A stretch of DNA of 13,919 bases from Chitinophaga pinensis (GCA_945897765.1 CAMDGP010000030.1:1-13919); one strand, 5' to 3'; positions 6,270-13,689 are shown, numbered from the stretch's first letter. The notes: a model not told the origin generated them from the letters alone. Program-made: numbers and translations.

Positions 6270-6634
6270 TAGGTATCTTTAAGTTGATGTTTGGTGTGAA
6301 GAAACAATTTTTTACGTTGATTGATCTCCCCTAAAAAATAGGTCTCACGTTTACTAGAGATGTATCGTTTTTTATAAAAACCAAAAGTGAGAATATTGAG
6401 CAAAGTGTGACCAAAGTTTATTTTCGGAGAATAATCACAATCAATTCTACCTAAATTATTGAATTCTTCATTCATTTCTTCACTTAAATCTAATCGCAAA
6501 ACTTCGATTCTAACTTCTTCGGAACGAACATCAAATTGCTGTAAATGTCCATCATCGAAATTTTTGATTTTCATCAATCGATTTGCCTGAAACTCAATAT
6601 CTGTAAACGCTTTGAATAATTCATTAATTGTCAT
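6269..6634 (-). CDS. Hypothetical protein coupled to the methyltransferase
   Basis: A 121-residue protein I do not recognise. It has an N-terminal helix-like stretch (MTINELFKAFTDIEFQANRL), then an acidic middle (about 26-60, rich in E and D). A segment NFGHTLLNILTFGFYKKRYI (about 73-92) is followed by a basic C-terminus (KRETYF...NQRKKLFLHTKHQLK). There is no signal peptide; the LLNILTFGFY stretch is too short and mixed for a confident membrane span. Its TAA overlaps the methyltransferase ATG by one base, so the two are almost certainly one operon. An exact -7 box lies 26 bp upstream (6660-6667). It is real by context, but function is unknown. Confidence 0.7.
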   Translation of the reverse strand: MTINELFKAFTDIEFQANRLMKIKNFDDGHLQQFDVRSEEVRIEVLRLDLSEEMNEEFNNLGRIDCDYSPKINFGHTLLNILTFGFYKKRYISSKRETYFLGEINQRKKLFLHTKHQLKDT

Positions 6635-6659
6635 CGGAAAAGCCTAAATTGTAGAAGTG

Positions 6660-6667
6660 CAAAAGTA
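6660..6667 (-). promoter_or_regulatory. Candidate -7 box (TACTTTTG) of the hypothetical-methyltransferase operon
   Basis: The complement of CAAAAGTA reads TACTTTTG, an exact TAnnTTTG match about 26 bp before the ATG at 6632-6634. Transcription would begin near 6653, leaving a short leader of roughly 19 nt. No -33 TTG is evident. Confidence 0.5.
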
Positions 6668-6783
6668 GAATTTTGTTTGAAGGAATGAGGAAAGAAATAG
6701 TGATTTATTATGATTAGTAGAAACTTTCGATTCAAAAATCCTTTTTTTATTTATTTTTACTGAATAATCTAAATCTATCAAAA

Positions 6784-7464
6784 ATGAAAAAATTAGGTTT
6801 CTTAAGTTTATTAGTTATCAGTATTTTAACCTCTTGTGCCAAGGAAAATTCTTCCGATGTAAATCAAGATAAAATTTATACTGATTATGAAGTTTTTTAC
6901 AATCAAAATTCGGATAAAACGTGGGTGGTAGCCAAATTCCGTTTTGGTGGACCAACGGGAACTATTTTAGAATTAGATTCCACTTCTTACGTCACTTTTA
7001 ACGGCGATACTTTAGCTTACAATCCCCTTTATACAGGACATTTCAAAGAGTACGCAGGAAGAATTACAGCAGGAAGTTTCAAATACGAAAATGTAACTGG
7101 ACAAATTTTTATAAATAGCATTCCAGCAGTTGATGCAATTGCTTTTGCTTCCGATTTTGATACCTTAAAAAAAACACAAGCTCAGACAATTACTTGGGTT
7201 GGAACTCCTTTATCAAACGATGAAGCAGTTGGCATTTTAATTGGTAATGGTGCTTGGGGGCAGGCTGCGTTAGCACTTCAAGATCAAGACGGAGCAACAA
7301 ATTTAATTCTAGGAATTCCACAAATGACATCGTTAGCAATTGGAAATTCAACCGTTTACATGGATCGTCTGCATGAACTAGATGTAATTGAAGGAACGTC
7401 TAAAGGTGGGAAAATTAGAGCAAAATACAGAGCTTTGAATAAAGTGGTACAGGTAGTGAATTAA
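6784..7464 (+). CDS. Hypothetical outer-surface or periplasmic lipoprotein
   Basis: A 226-residue protein starting with a lipoprotein signal (MKKLGFLSLLVISILTSC), lipobox LTSC with the acylated Cys at residue 18. The following residues AKENSSD contain acidic and polar positions of the kind seen in exported Bacteroidota lipoproteins, but this is not a strong sorting call. The rest is beta-rich with many Thr, Gly and Asn residues, and I recognise no domain. Its stop is 51 bp before the large T9SS-type BNR protein on the same strand with no terminator between, so they are probably co-expressed as surface proteins. The ATG is clear because it begins the lipoprotein signal. A near-consensus -7 box (TATTTTTA) lies upstream around 6748-6760 but is not exact. 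Confidence 0.8.
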   Translation: MKKLGFLSLLVISILTSCAKENSSDVNQDKIYTDYEVFYNQNSDKTWVVAKFRFGGPTGTILELDSTSYVTFNGDTLAYNPLYTGHFKEYAGRITAGSFKYENVTGQIFINSIPAVDAIAFASDFDTLKKTQAQTITWVGTPLSNDEAVGILIGNGAWGQAALALQDQDGATNLILGIPQMTSLAIGNSTVYMDRLHELDVIEGTSKGGKIRAKYRALNKVVQVVN

Positions 7465-7515
7465 TAAACTCTTTCTCTGATTCACTTTTTTATTGATTTT
7501 AAATTCCTATTTCTT

Positions 7516-10500
7516 ATGTTAAAAAAAATCATCTTTTCAATTTCAATTTGCTTTAGTTGCTCAAGTAGTTTTTACGCTCAAAATTTACTAAAGCCTTCCC
7601 AATCAGAAATCGTTACTCTTCCAGATTGGTCAAAAAGAATGTATTCAGAAAATCCATCGATTTTTGAAGTTGATGAACTATACAAAAACTATTACAAAAC
7701 CCATTCATTCGTAAAAAGCTATCACACTCAGTTTTACAAGCGCTGGCGAAGAAAATACTTGAATTTCACTGATGAAAATGGTTTTATCAACTATCCAAGT
7801 TTTGAGCTATCAAGGTTGGAAGATAAAGCGTATCGTTTGAAACAAAATGCTGAAAAATCTTCTAATTGGTCAATTGTTGGACCGATTACAAATTTTCAAG
7901 AAGGTGGCGCTCAGGGTTCAGGTCAAACAAATGTTTACAGCTTAGATCAATGTTTAGGAGATCCTTCTGTTGTTTACTGCGGAACAGAACCTGGCGAAGT
8001 GTATAAAAGCACGAATGAAGGTTTGAATTGGACTTTAGTTTCTAAAAATGAAGATTTTGGAAGTGGTGTAACCGCAATTGAAGTTCATTTTTCTAATCCG
8101 AATATTGTTTTTGCAGGTGGAAATAATGGAATTTATCGTTCGATTGATGGTGCTCAACAATGGACAAATGTGTTGCCAAATTCTAATTTTGGGGTAAATG
8201 AAATCCTCATCAATCCATTGTATGACCAACTCGTTTTAGCTTGTACTGACAATGGAACTTATCGCTCAAACGATGGCGGAACAACTTGGTCTTTACTTTT
8301 TTCAAACAAGTCATATGATGTAAAAGCGAACACAGCAGACCCATCCATTATATACCTTGTTAGAAATAATCCTACAACGATTTCAGCAGAATTTTTGGAA
8401 TCAACAGATTTTGGTGCAACTTGGACTGTTCAATCTACTGGTTGGTACTCGTCAACTGATCCTGCAAGAAATGACGGTGGTGCGCGTTTAGCTGTTACTC
8501 CTTCAGACCCAAACCGAGTTTATGCTTATTTAATTGGTGAATCGAAAGCAGATGATTTTGGTTATATTGGAGTTTATAGAAGTGATGATGGTGGTTCAAG
8601 CTGGTCGCTTCCATGTGGACAAGTAGGTGGTCCTTATTCGCCTGAACATAAAAATCTAGCAATTGGTTGGCCAGAATGGACGTATCACCAAGGATTTTAT
8701 AATTGTGGATTAATGGCTTCTACTTCTAATCCGGATGAAATTTTAGTTGGTGGATTGAATTTATATCGTTCGTTAGATGGAGGACAAACTTTCACTTCTG
8801 TTGCCGGATATGTTGGTGGACCTTTGAATATGCATGTTGATATGCAAGATTTTAGGGCAATTGGAAACAAAACTTGGATTACTACAGACGGAGGCGTTTA
8901 TAGTTCTACGGATTTTTTCACTAGCAATTATGAATTTAAAATGTCAGGTGTTCACGGTTCCGATTACTGGGGATTTGGTAGTGGTTGGAATGAAGATATT
9001 TTAGTTGGAGGTTTATACCACAATGGAAATTTAGCACATTTCGATAATTACGGAACTGGAAATTTCTTAGAACTTGGCGGAGGAGAAGCACCAACTGGTT
9101 ATGTCAACCCAGGTCAAAATCGCAAAACCTATTTCTCAGATATTGCAGGGAAAATAATTCCAGTCAACCTCAACGATCCAATTGCAAATGCTCCTTTTGG
9201 AATGGCTCCAAATGAAAGTTATTATGCCGCAGAATCAAGTGAAATGGAGTTTCATCCAAATTGCTATTCCATTGCTTACATCGGAAAGGATAACTCCATT
9301 TGGAAAACCACAGATGGTGGTGCTTCCTTTAATTTGCTATATACATTTGGTACAAATTCAAGCGCACAAGTAAAATACATCGAAGTGTGTTCGAGCAATC
9401 CGAATGTGATTTATTTAAGTCAACAACCTGCTTCTGGCTCAAATGGTACGCTTTGGAAAACGACTGATGGTGGAGTAACTTGGTCACAACTCAACAAGCC
9501 TAATGGCAATAGTCGTCGTATGTTATTGGCGCAAAATCCATTAAACGAGAATCACCTTTGGGTTGCATATCCAGATGGTGCAAACGGATTTAAAATTTAC
9601 AAAACAGTTAATTCTGGACAGGTTTGGGAAAATTGGACTTCTTCTGTTTTTTTAGATGAATCAATTCAATCAATTGCACACGTTGCAGGAACGGATGGAG
9701 GTCTTTATATTGCAACCAATAAAGCTGTTTACTACAGAAATAATACGACTCAATTTGAACTTGATAATAGCGGTTTGCCTTTGTTTACAAGTGGAAATAG
9801 TTTGAAACCATTTTACAGAGATGGAAAAATTCGATTGGCAACTTACGGTAAAGGAATTTGGGAAAGTTCACTTACGGAGCAGCCTTCACTTCCAATAGCG
9901 CGAGCGATGGTCGATAAATTAACTCAAAATGTTGTGTGCGAAATCGATTCATTTTATTTCGAGGATCATTCATTTTTAAATCATACGAATGCAACTTGGA
10001 ATTGGACTTTTCCTACAGGAAGTCCGAGTGCGTCTAACTTAAGAAATCCAGCTGTTTATTTTAGTCAAAGTGGAACTCATTTAGCGATTTTGAGAATTAC
10101 GGATGCAAATGGTAATTCTGACCCCGATACGATTGAAGTAACCTTAAATTTCTTAAGTCTTCCAACTGCCATTCAAGAAGGTTTTGAAGGAACATTTTTG
10201 CCGTCAGCTTGGAGTATTAACAATCCGAATAATGATGCGCAATGGTTTGTTTCATCAACAGTTGGAGGTTTTGGAACATCAAGTAAATCTGCTATTTTTG
10301 ATAATTATAACAATGATTCACAGGGAAATTCAGACTATTTAATAATGAATTTTTCTGCTAATTCAATTACCACAAATCCTTATTTGAAATTTGATATTGC
10401 TTACGCTCGTTGGGGAAGTGTGAACAGTGATACATTGGAAGTTTTGGCATCAACAGATTGTGGTGCAACTTATCAATCGCTTTATTTAAAAGGAGGAACT

Positions 10501-10938
10501 GATTTGGCGACTTCGCCTGATTTTCAAGATTTCTTTGTTCCAAGCGCTACACAATGGCGAACGGATTCCGTCGATTTAACTGCTTTTACAAATGAGGATA
10601 ATCTTCAAATTGCTTTTAGAAACATTGGTAAATACGGCAACGTCTTATATTTGGATAATGTAAATATTGGAAATTTTGTTAGTTTGGTTGAATCACAAAT
10701 AGCAACTCCATCAATTTTTCCAAATCCAATTCAGGCAAGTGAAGAGTTGACGATTAATTTGAATGGCGATTTCACGTTTTGTTTATTTGATCAAAAAGGA
10801 GCAAAAATTCAAATTCTAACTGGAAAAAACGAGTTAAAAACTAAAATTCCGAATCAGTTAGCAAGTGGTGTTTATCTAGTTCAAATTCAAACTTCTAATC
10901 GTATTTGGAATCAACGAATTGTGGTTTTGAAGGATTGA
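7516..10938 (+). CDS. Secreted T9SS-dependent BNR/sialidase-like beta-propeller protein with PKD and C-terminal sorting domain
   Basis: A 1140-residue exported protein. The signal peptide (MLKKIIFSISICFSC...) is probably cut after YA at residue 21. At least eight BNR/Asp-box-like repeats of the form Y-(R/K)-S/T-x-D-G-G-x-x-W lie between about 160 and 710 (for example VYKSTNEGLNW, TYRSNDGGTTW, VYRSDDGGSSW, IWKTTDGGASF, LWKTTDGGVTW), building VPS10/sialidase-type propellers. A PKD-like domain follows (about 793-878), with WNWTFPTGSP. A jelly-roll adhesin/MAM-like domain (about 885-1055) starts with EGFEGTFLPSAW. The end (1067-1140) is a type A T9SS sorting domain: IFPNP, a GDFTFCLFDQKG strand and SGVYLVQIQT...QRIVVLK. 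It should cross the outer membrane by T9SS and be anchored or released. Sialidase catalytic residues are not evident, so a binding or adhesive role is more likely. Confidence 0.92.
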   Translation: MLKKIIFSISICFSCSSSFYAQNLLKPSQSEIVTLPDWSKRMYSENPSIFEVDELYKNYYKTHSFVKSYHTQFYKRWRRKYLNFTDENGFINYPSFELSRLEDKAYRLKQNAEKSSNWSIVGPITNFQEGGAQGSGQTNVYSLDQCLGDPSVVYCGTEPGEVYKSTNEGLNWTLVSKNEDFGSGVTAIEVHFSNPNIVFAGGNNGIYRSIDGAQQWTNVLPNSNFGVNEILINPLYDQLVLACTDNGTYRSNDGGTTWSLLFSNKSYDVKANTADPSIIYLVRNNPTTISAEFLESTDFGATWTVQSTGWYSSTDPARNDGGARLAVTPSDPNRVYAYLIGESKADDFGYIGVYRSDDGGSSWSLPCGQVGGPYSPEHKNLAIGWPEWTYHQGFYNCGLMASTSNPDEILVGGLNLYRSLDGGQTFTSVAGYVGGPLNMHVDMQDFRAIGNKTWITTDGGVYSSTDFFTSNYEFKMSGVHGSDYWGFGSGWNEDILVGGLYHNGNLAHFDNYGTGNFLELGGGEAPTGYVNPGQNRKTYFSDIAGKIIPVNLNDPIANAPFGMAPNESYYAAESSEMEFHPNCYSIAYIGKDNSIWKTTDGGASFNLLYTFGTNSSAQVKYIEVCSSNPNVIYLSQQPASGSNGTLWKTTDGGVTWSQLNKPNGNSRRMLLAQNPLNENHLWVAYPDGANGFKIYKTVNSGQVWENWTSSVFLDESIQSIAHVAGTDGGLYIATNKAVYYRNNTTQFELDNSGLPLFTSGNSLKPFYRDGKIRLATYGKGIWESSLTEQPSLPIARAMVDKLTQNVVCEIDSFYFEDHSFLNHTNATWNWTFPTGSPSASNLRNPAVYFSQSGTHLAILRITDANGNSDPDTIEVTLNFLSLPTAIQEGFEGTFLPSAWSINNPNNDAQWFVSSTVGGFGTSSKSAIFDNYNNDSQGNSDYLIMNFSANSITTNPYLKFDIAYARWGSVNSDTLEVLASTDCGATYQSLYLKGGTDLATSPDFQDFFVPSATQWRTDSVDLTAFTNEDNLQIAFRNIGKYGNVLYLDNVNIGNFVSLVESQIATPSIFPNPIQASEELTINLNGDFTFCLFDQKGAKIQILTGKNELKTKIPNQLASGVYLVQIQTSNRIWNQRIVVLKD

Positions 10939-10977
10939 GTTTTTTTAATTAAATCTTAAAAATAGCAGGCATAAAAA

Positions 10978-11001
10978 AAAACCGATATCACTACCGGTCT
11001 T
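10978..11001 (-). terminator. Convergent terminator, best on the minus strand (cyclophilin gene)
   Basis: On the minus strand AAGACCG/CGGTTTT forms a 7-bp stem (one G-U) with a 10-nt loop and runs into a T9 tract. The + strand version has an A-C mismatch but is still followed by T-rich sequence, so it may also end the BNR-protein transcript. It lies between the two convergent stops. Confidence 0.65.
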
Positions 11002-11050
11002 ATTCTTTATTTTATGAAGAAAAATCACCTGAATTGATTTTCACTGTAAA

Positions 11051-11506
11051 CTAATCCTCAAGAATCTGAATTGTATCAATGCTGTCTCCTTGTCGAATCT
11101 CATCAATTACATCTAATCCCTCTGTTACAATACCAAAGCAGGTATGAGCTCTGTCTAAATGGGATGTGTTTCTTCTAGAGTGACAAACAAAAAATTGTGA
11201 TCCACCTGTATTTTTTCCAGCGTGTGCCATTGAAAGTACACCTCTATCGTGAAATTGGTTTTCGCCTGTTAATTCACAATCGATTTGGTAACCAGGACCT
11301 CCTGTGCCAGGCATTCCTTTTGCGCCATCTTTCGAATTTGGGCAACCACCTTGAATTACAAAATCTGGAAGAACGCGGTGCCATTTAAGACCATCGTAAT
11401 AACCTGATTGTGCTAATTTTACAAAGTTAGCAACTGTATTTGGAGCATCTTTATCGTAAAAAGTTACGTGCATGTCTCCTTTGCTTGTTTTAATAATTCC
11501 TTTCAT
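11051..11506 (-). CDS. Cyclophilin-type peptidyl-prolyl cis-trans isomerase
   Basis: A 151-residue single-domain cyclophilin without a signal peptide, so cytoplasmic. It catalyses cis-trans isomerisation of peptide bonds before proline during protein folding. The catalytic Arg is R44 in WHRVLPDFVIQGG (42-54), with F49 and Q52 following. GGPGYQI (69-75), LSMAHAG (91-97) and GGSQFFV (101-107) complete the pocket. HLDRAHTCFG (116-125) takes the place of the eukaryotic WLDGxHVVFG loop, with His117 where the cyclosporin-contacting Trp sits in human CypA. Length matches small bacterial PpiB-type enzymes. It has its own candidate promoter (11546-11553) and a terminator shared with the convergent BNR gene. 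Identity is secure; the exact orthologue name is not. Confidence 0.94.
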   Translation of the reverse strand: MKGIIKTSKGDMHVTFYDKDAPNTVANFVKLAQSGYYDGLKWHRVLPDFVIQGGCPNSKDGAKGMPGTGGPGYQIDCELTGENQFHDRGVLSMAHAGKNTGGSQFFVCHSRRNTSHLDRAHTCFGIVTEGLDVIDEIRQGDSIDTIQILED

Positions 11507-11545
11507 CTCAAATTTTTCACGAAATTAATCCTAGTTTTTTATACT

Positions 11546-11553
11546 CAAACATA
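11546..11553 (-). promoter_or_regulatory. Candidate -7 box (TATGTTTG) of the cyclophilin gene
   Basis: The complement of CAAACATA reads TATGTTTG, an exact TAnnTTTG match 40 bp upstream of the cyclophilin ATG. No TTG is present at normal -33 spacing. Confidence 0.45.
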
Positions 11554-11643
11554 GAGTTTTAAACAATGGAGTAGTTACATGTCTGTTGAAAACTTAGTTA
11601 ATAACGAATTAACATACTACCTCAGACGGCCAAACTAGTACAC

Positions 11644-11651
11644 TAATTTTG
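11644..11651 (+). promoter_or_regulatory. Candidate -7 box (TAATTTTG) of the 178-residue gene
   Basis: An exact TAnnTTTG match lies 29 bp before the ATG at 11681, implying a leader of about 23 nt. It is divergent from the cyclophilin promoter about 90 bp away. Confidence 0.5.
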
Positions 11652-11680
11652 TAAGTAGACCAATTATTAAAACGATATAG

Positions 11681-12217
11681 ATGTTTAGCACACTCATAAA
11701 AAAGAAACTTGGCGATAATCAAGTCGCAAATGTTTTCATCAATGCTATATTTGATAGTGTTGACAAAGGCTTTAAGGAAGTTGCCTCTATAATAAATGAA
11801 GACCCTGCATTTGTTGCCTGTCCTAACATTACTGAAAAACACAATGGTGAATTCAGTTTAATTGTGATCGTTGGAAATTTATCTTTTTTAGAAAGTACAT
11901 TTGACGCCGACCAAGCAGCGAGAGTAGAAAGTTTGATTTTCGAAAAACTAGCTAAAATGTACGAAATGGACATTAATGCTTTTAAAAACTTAATTCGTGA
12001 ATACCAAAGTTTTATCACACGTGTGAATCATCCGTCTAAAAATTGGATTTACGGTATGTCGAAAGCAGTTTTCCATAAATACAAATTAAACGATTTTCAA
12101 GATGAATACTTTAGAAGAATGCAAGCGCCTAATCCATTGTTCTTGAAAAGAATGGACGAGGTGATGGGCAATTTCATTTGGAATTGGGATGCATTCTTTA
12201 AAAAATACAGATTGTAA
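11681..12217 (+). CDS. Hypothetical protein, 178 residues
   Basis: I do not recognise this family. The protein has no signal peptide and looks cytoplasmic. It is mostly alpha-helical with one strand-like stretch, FSLIVIVGNLSFL (about 58-70), and an aromatic-rich end (NFIWNWDAFFKKYRL). A VFINAIFDSVDKGFKEVASIINEDP helix pair opens the chain, and the middle ARVESLIFEKLAKMYEMDINAFKNLI has regular heptad-like spacing. Good codon usage, a -7 box 29 bp upstream and a strong terminator about 20 bp downstream make it a well-defined single-gene unit. The stop codon TAA sits in the loop of a 6-bp hairpin (12209-12225). Existence is very likely, function unknown. Confidence 0.85.
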   Translation: MFSTLIKKKLGDNQVANVFINAIFDSVDKGFKEVASIINEDPAFVACPNITEKHNGEFSLIVIVGNLSFLESTFDADQAARVESLIFEKLAKMYEMDINAFKNLIREYQSFITRVNHPSKNWIYGMSKAVFHKYKLNDFQDEYFRRMQAPNPLFLKRMDEVMGNFIWNWDAFFKKYRL

Positions 12218-12238
12218 TACAATCTTGGTTAATATAAG

Positions 12239-12272
12239 AAAGCGGAATGAATTAGTTTGTTCCGCTTTTTTT
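12239..12272 (+). terminator. Strong Rho-independent terminator
   Basis: A perfect 9-bp stem AAAGCGGAA/TTCCGCTTT has a 12-nt loop (12248-12259) and runs straight into a T7 tract. It ends the 178-residue gene. The A-rich left arm also gives a weaker terminator on the opposite strand. Confidence 0.88.
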
Positions 12273-12337
12273 ATGGGAAAAACTTGAGAAAGACCCAATC
12301 TCAATTAACAAATTTTAAATTAGCAAAAAAAACTAGT

Positions 12338-12916
12338 ATGCAAGTATGTGTTTATTGTGCCTCAAGTGGGCAAATCCATTCCGATTATTTTGAAGCAACC
12401 GCAAAAATGGCGATAGATTTTGCTGAAAATGGTGTTTCTGTAGTTTTTGGTGGGGGCTCCTCTGGTTTGATGGGACAATTGGCAGATTCAATACTAGAAG
12501 CTGGTGGAACTATAAAAGGCATTATGCCGCAATTTATGAATGAAGTAGAATGGGGACATCGGGGAGTTTCTGATTTTGTTTACACCCAAACAATGCACGA
12601 ACGCAAATCAAAATTCTTAGAGGGAACGGATGCTTTGGTTGCACTTCCAGGTGGCACAGGTACGTATGAAGAACTTTTTGAGGCTATAACTTTGAAAAAA
12701 CTAGGTCAATTTTCTAAACCAATAATCATTTTAAACACAAGAGGTTATTATGAACCATTTCGATTATTGATGGATCATGCGATTCGTGAAAAGTTTATGG
12801 CTGAAGATCATCAGGAAATTTGGCAAATTGTTAACGAACCTGAAGAAGTTTTAGAAGCCATAAAAAATGCACAAATATGGACTAAAGATTTGAAAGATGC
12901 TGGGAAAATGAGGTAA
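12338..12916 (+). CDS. LOG family protein (TIGR00730), cytokinin riboside 5'-monophosphate phosphoribohydrolase-like
   Basis: I chose the ATG at 12338 (MQVCVYCASSG, the canonical family start) over an in-frame TTG at 12257, which would lie inside the preceding terminator. The 192-residue protein has the Rossmann-like LOG fold. GGGSSGLMG (38-46) is the nucleotide loop, MHERK (86-90) contains the catalytic Arg region, and PGGTGTYEE (104-112) is the signature PGGxGTxxE. Length matches the family. LOG enzymes release a base from nucleoside 5'-monophosphates; in plants this activates cytokinins, while in bacteria the usual substrate is AMP or other nucleotides. It is separated from the upstream gene by a strong terminator and so should have its own promoter, which I could not identify. 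It converges on the ORF6N genes. Confidence 0.93.
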   Translation: MQVCVYCASSGQIHSDYFEATAKMAIDFAENGVSVVFGGGSSGLMGQLADSILEAGGTIKGIMPQFMNEVEWGHRGVSDFVYTQTMHERKSKFLEGTDALVALPGGTGTYEELFEAITLKKLGQFSKPIIILNTRGYYEPFRLLMDHAIREKFMAEDHQEIWQIVNEPEEVLEAIKNAQIWTKDLKDAGKMR

Positions 12917-12923
12917 TTTAAAT

Positions 12924-13091
12924 TAGTTGATTTGACGCAAGAAAACAGATGTGAATTTTGAATTCGCCGCGGCGAATTAATGTTTAATCAGTATTTCTAA
13001 ATCCTATTTTTTCTCGTGTTTTTTGGGAAATGGTTTTTTTATCTTTTTGTACAAGGTAATTCAGAGCTTGATGAATGTCGCTGAATTTTTG
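12924..13091. repeat. ORF6N 3'-end direct repeat, copy 1 (168 bp)
   Basis: This block is about 94% identical by hand count (about 9 mismatches and 2 indels) to 13532-13689. It covers ~60 bp of intergenic flank plus the last ~36 codons of the first ORF6N gene. It differs by an 11-bp insertion that creates an 18-bp palindrome. Identity drops sharply upstream of 13091 in the coding region. Confidence 0.85.
12961..12978. repeat. 18-bp GC-rich perfect palindrome
   Basis: AATTCGCCGCGGCGAATT is its own reverse complement and can form a 7-bp stem with a CGCG loop. Its CGCCGCGGCG core stands out in AT-rich surroundings. The equivalent position in repeat copy 2 (13569-13579) lacks 11 bases of it. It lies between two convergent stops and could act as a bidirectional terminator, a REP-like element or a protein-binding or methylation site. 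Confidence 0.75.
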
Positions 13092-13502
13092 ATCATATCT
13101 CAATTCTAATTCATTAAGTTTTTCTGTTAAATCAGTATGCGATAAGGCAAATTGTCGTAGTAATACAAATGCACGCATTATAGAAATGTTAACTTGAATT
13201 GCCCTTTCTGAATTTAAAACTGTCGACAACATTGCGATTCCTAATTCTGTAAAAGCAAATGGTAAATACTTTGAAAACTCACCTCTATTTACTTTTAAGG
13301 TCACAAATTGTGATCTTAAAGCATTAGATTCTTCTTTGGTTAGTTCAAATAAAAAATCAGGAGGGAATCGTTTTGCATTTCTTCTAACTGCTTGTTTTAA
13401 AACGCGTGTTTCCACCTCGTATAATTCTGCTAAATCTTTGTCTAGCATGATTTTTACATTTCTAACTGTGTAGATTTTTTGATTGATTATTTCTAATTCC
13501 AT
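12984..13502 (-). CDS. ORF6N domain-containing protein
   Basis: A 172-residue protein. The ORF6N domain (about 6-92) has IYTVRNVKIMLDKDLAELYEV, then TRVLKQAVRRNAKRFPPDFLFELTKEE and the LPFAFTELGIAMLS end. A helical part follows (about 100-155, NISIMRAFVLLRQFAL...LNELELRYDQKFSDIHQAL), probably coiled coil. A basic tail (KKTISQKTREKIGFRN) ends it. ORF6N domains occur in phage proteins related to anti-repressors (KilA-N/Bro group) and are thought to bind DNA. In Bacteroidota they are common chromosomal genes, often several together and without a whole prophage. The ATG at 13500-13502 gives the normal N-terminus. A truncated paralogue lies immediately upstream. No phage structural genes are in the window, so prophage origin is not shown. 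Confidence 0.9.
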   Translation of the reverse strand: MELEIINQKIYTVRNVKIMLDKDLAELYEVETRVLKQAVRRNAKRFPPDFLFELTKEESNALRSQFVTLKVNRGEFSKYLPFAFTELGIAMLSTVLNSERAIQVNISIMRAFVLLRQFALSHTDLTEKLNELELRYDQKFSDIHQALNYLVQKDKKTISQKTREKIGFRNTD

Positions 13503-13531
13503 AACTTATTTTTTACTTTAAGTTAGTAAAA

Positions 13532-13689
13532 TAGTTGATTTCGCACAAGAAAAACAGATATGAATTTTGAATTATTAATGTTTAATCAGTATTTCTAAAT
13601 CCTATTTTTTCTCGTTGTTTTTGGGAAATGGTTTTTTTATCTTTTTGAATAAGGTAATTGAGAGCTTGATGAATGTCGCTGAATTTTTG
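13532..13689. repeat. ORF6N 3'-end direct repeat, copy 2 (158 bp)
   Basis: This is the partner of 12924-13091, covering the intergenic flank and the last ~36 codons of the second ORF6N gene. It lacks the palindromic insertion, having a simple AATTATTAATG where copy 1 has the 18-bp palindrome. It has one extra A in the AAAAACAG run. Confidence 0.85.

Noticed and set aside
11609..12304. Minus-strand frames over the 178-residue gene and its terminator
   Set aside because: Antisense to a better-supported gene with promoter and terminator on the + strand; no motifs.
12257..12337. TTG-started N-terminal extension of the LOG protein
   Set aside because: It lies partly in the upstream gene's terminator, and the family normally starts at the MQVCVYCASSG methionine.
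12924..13689. CRISPR array or phage attachment site from the repeated blocks
   Set aside because: Only two copies of ~160 bp, overlapping coding 3' ends, with no short repeat-spacer periodicity and no integrase in the window.
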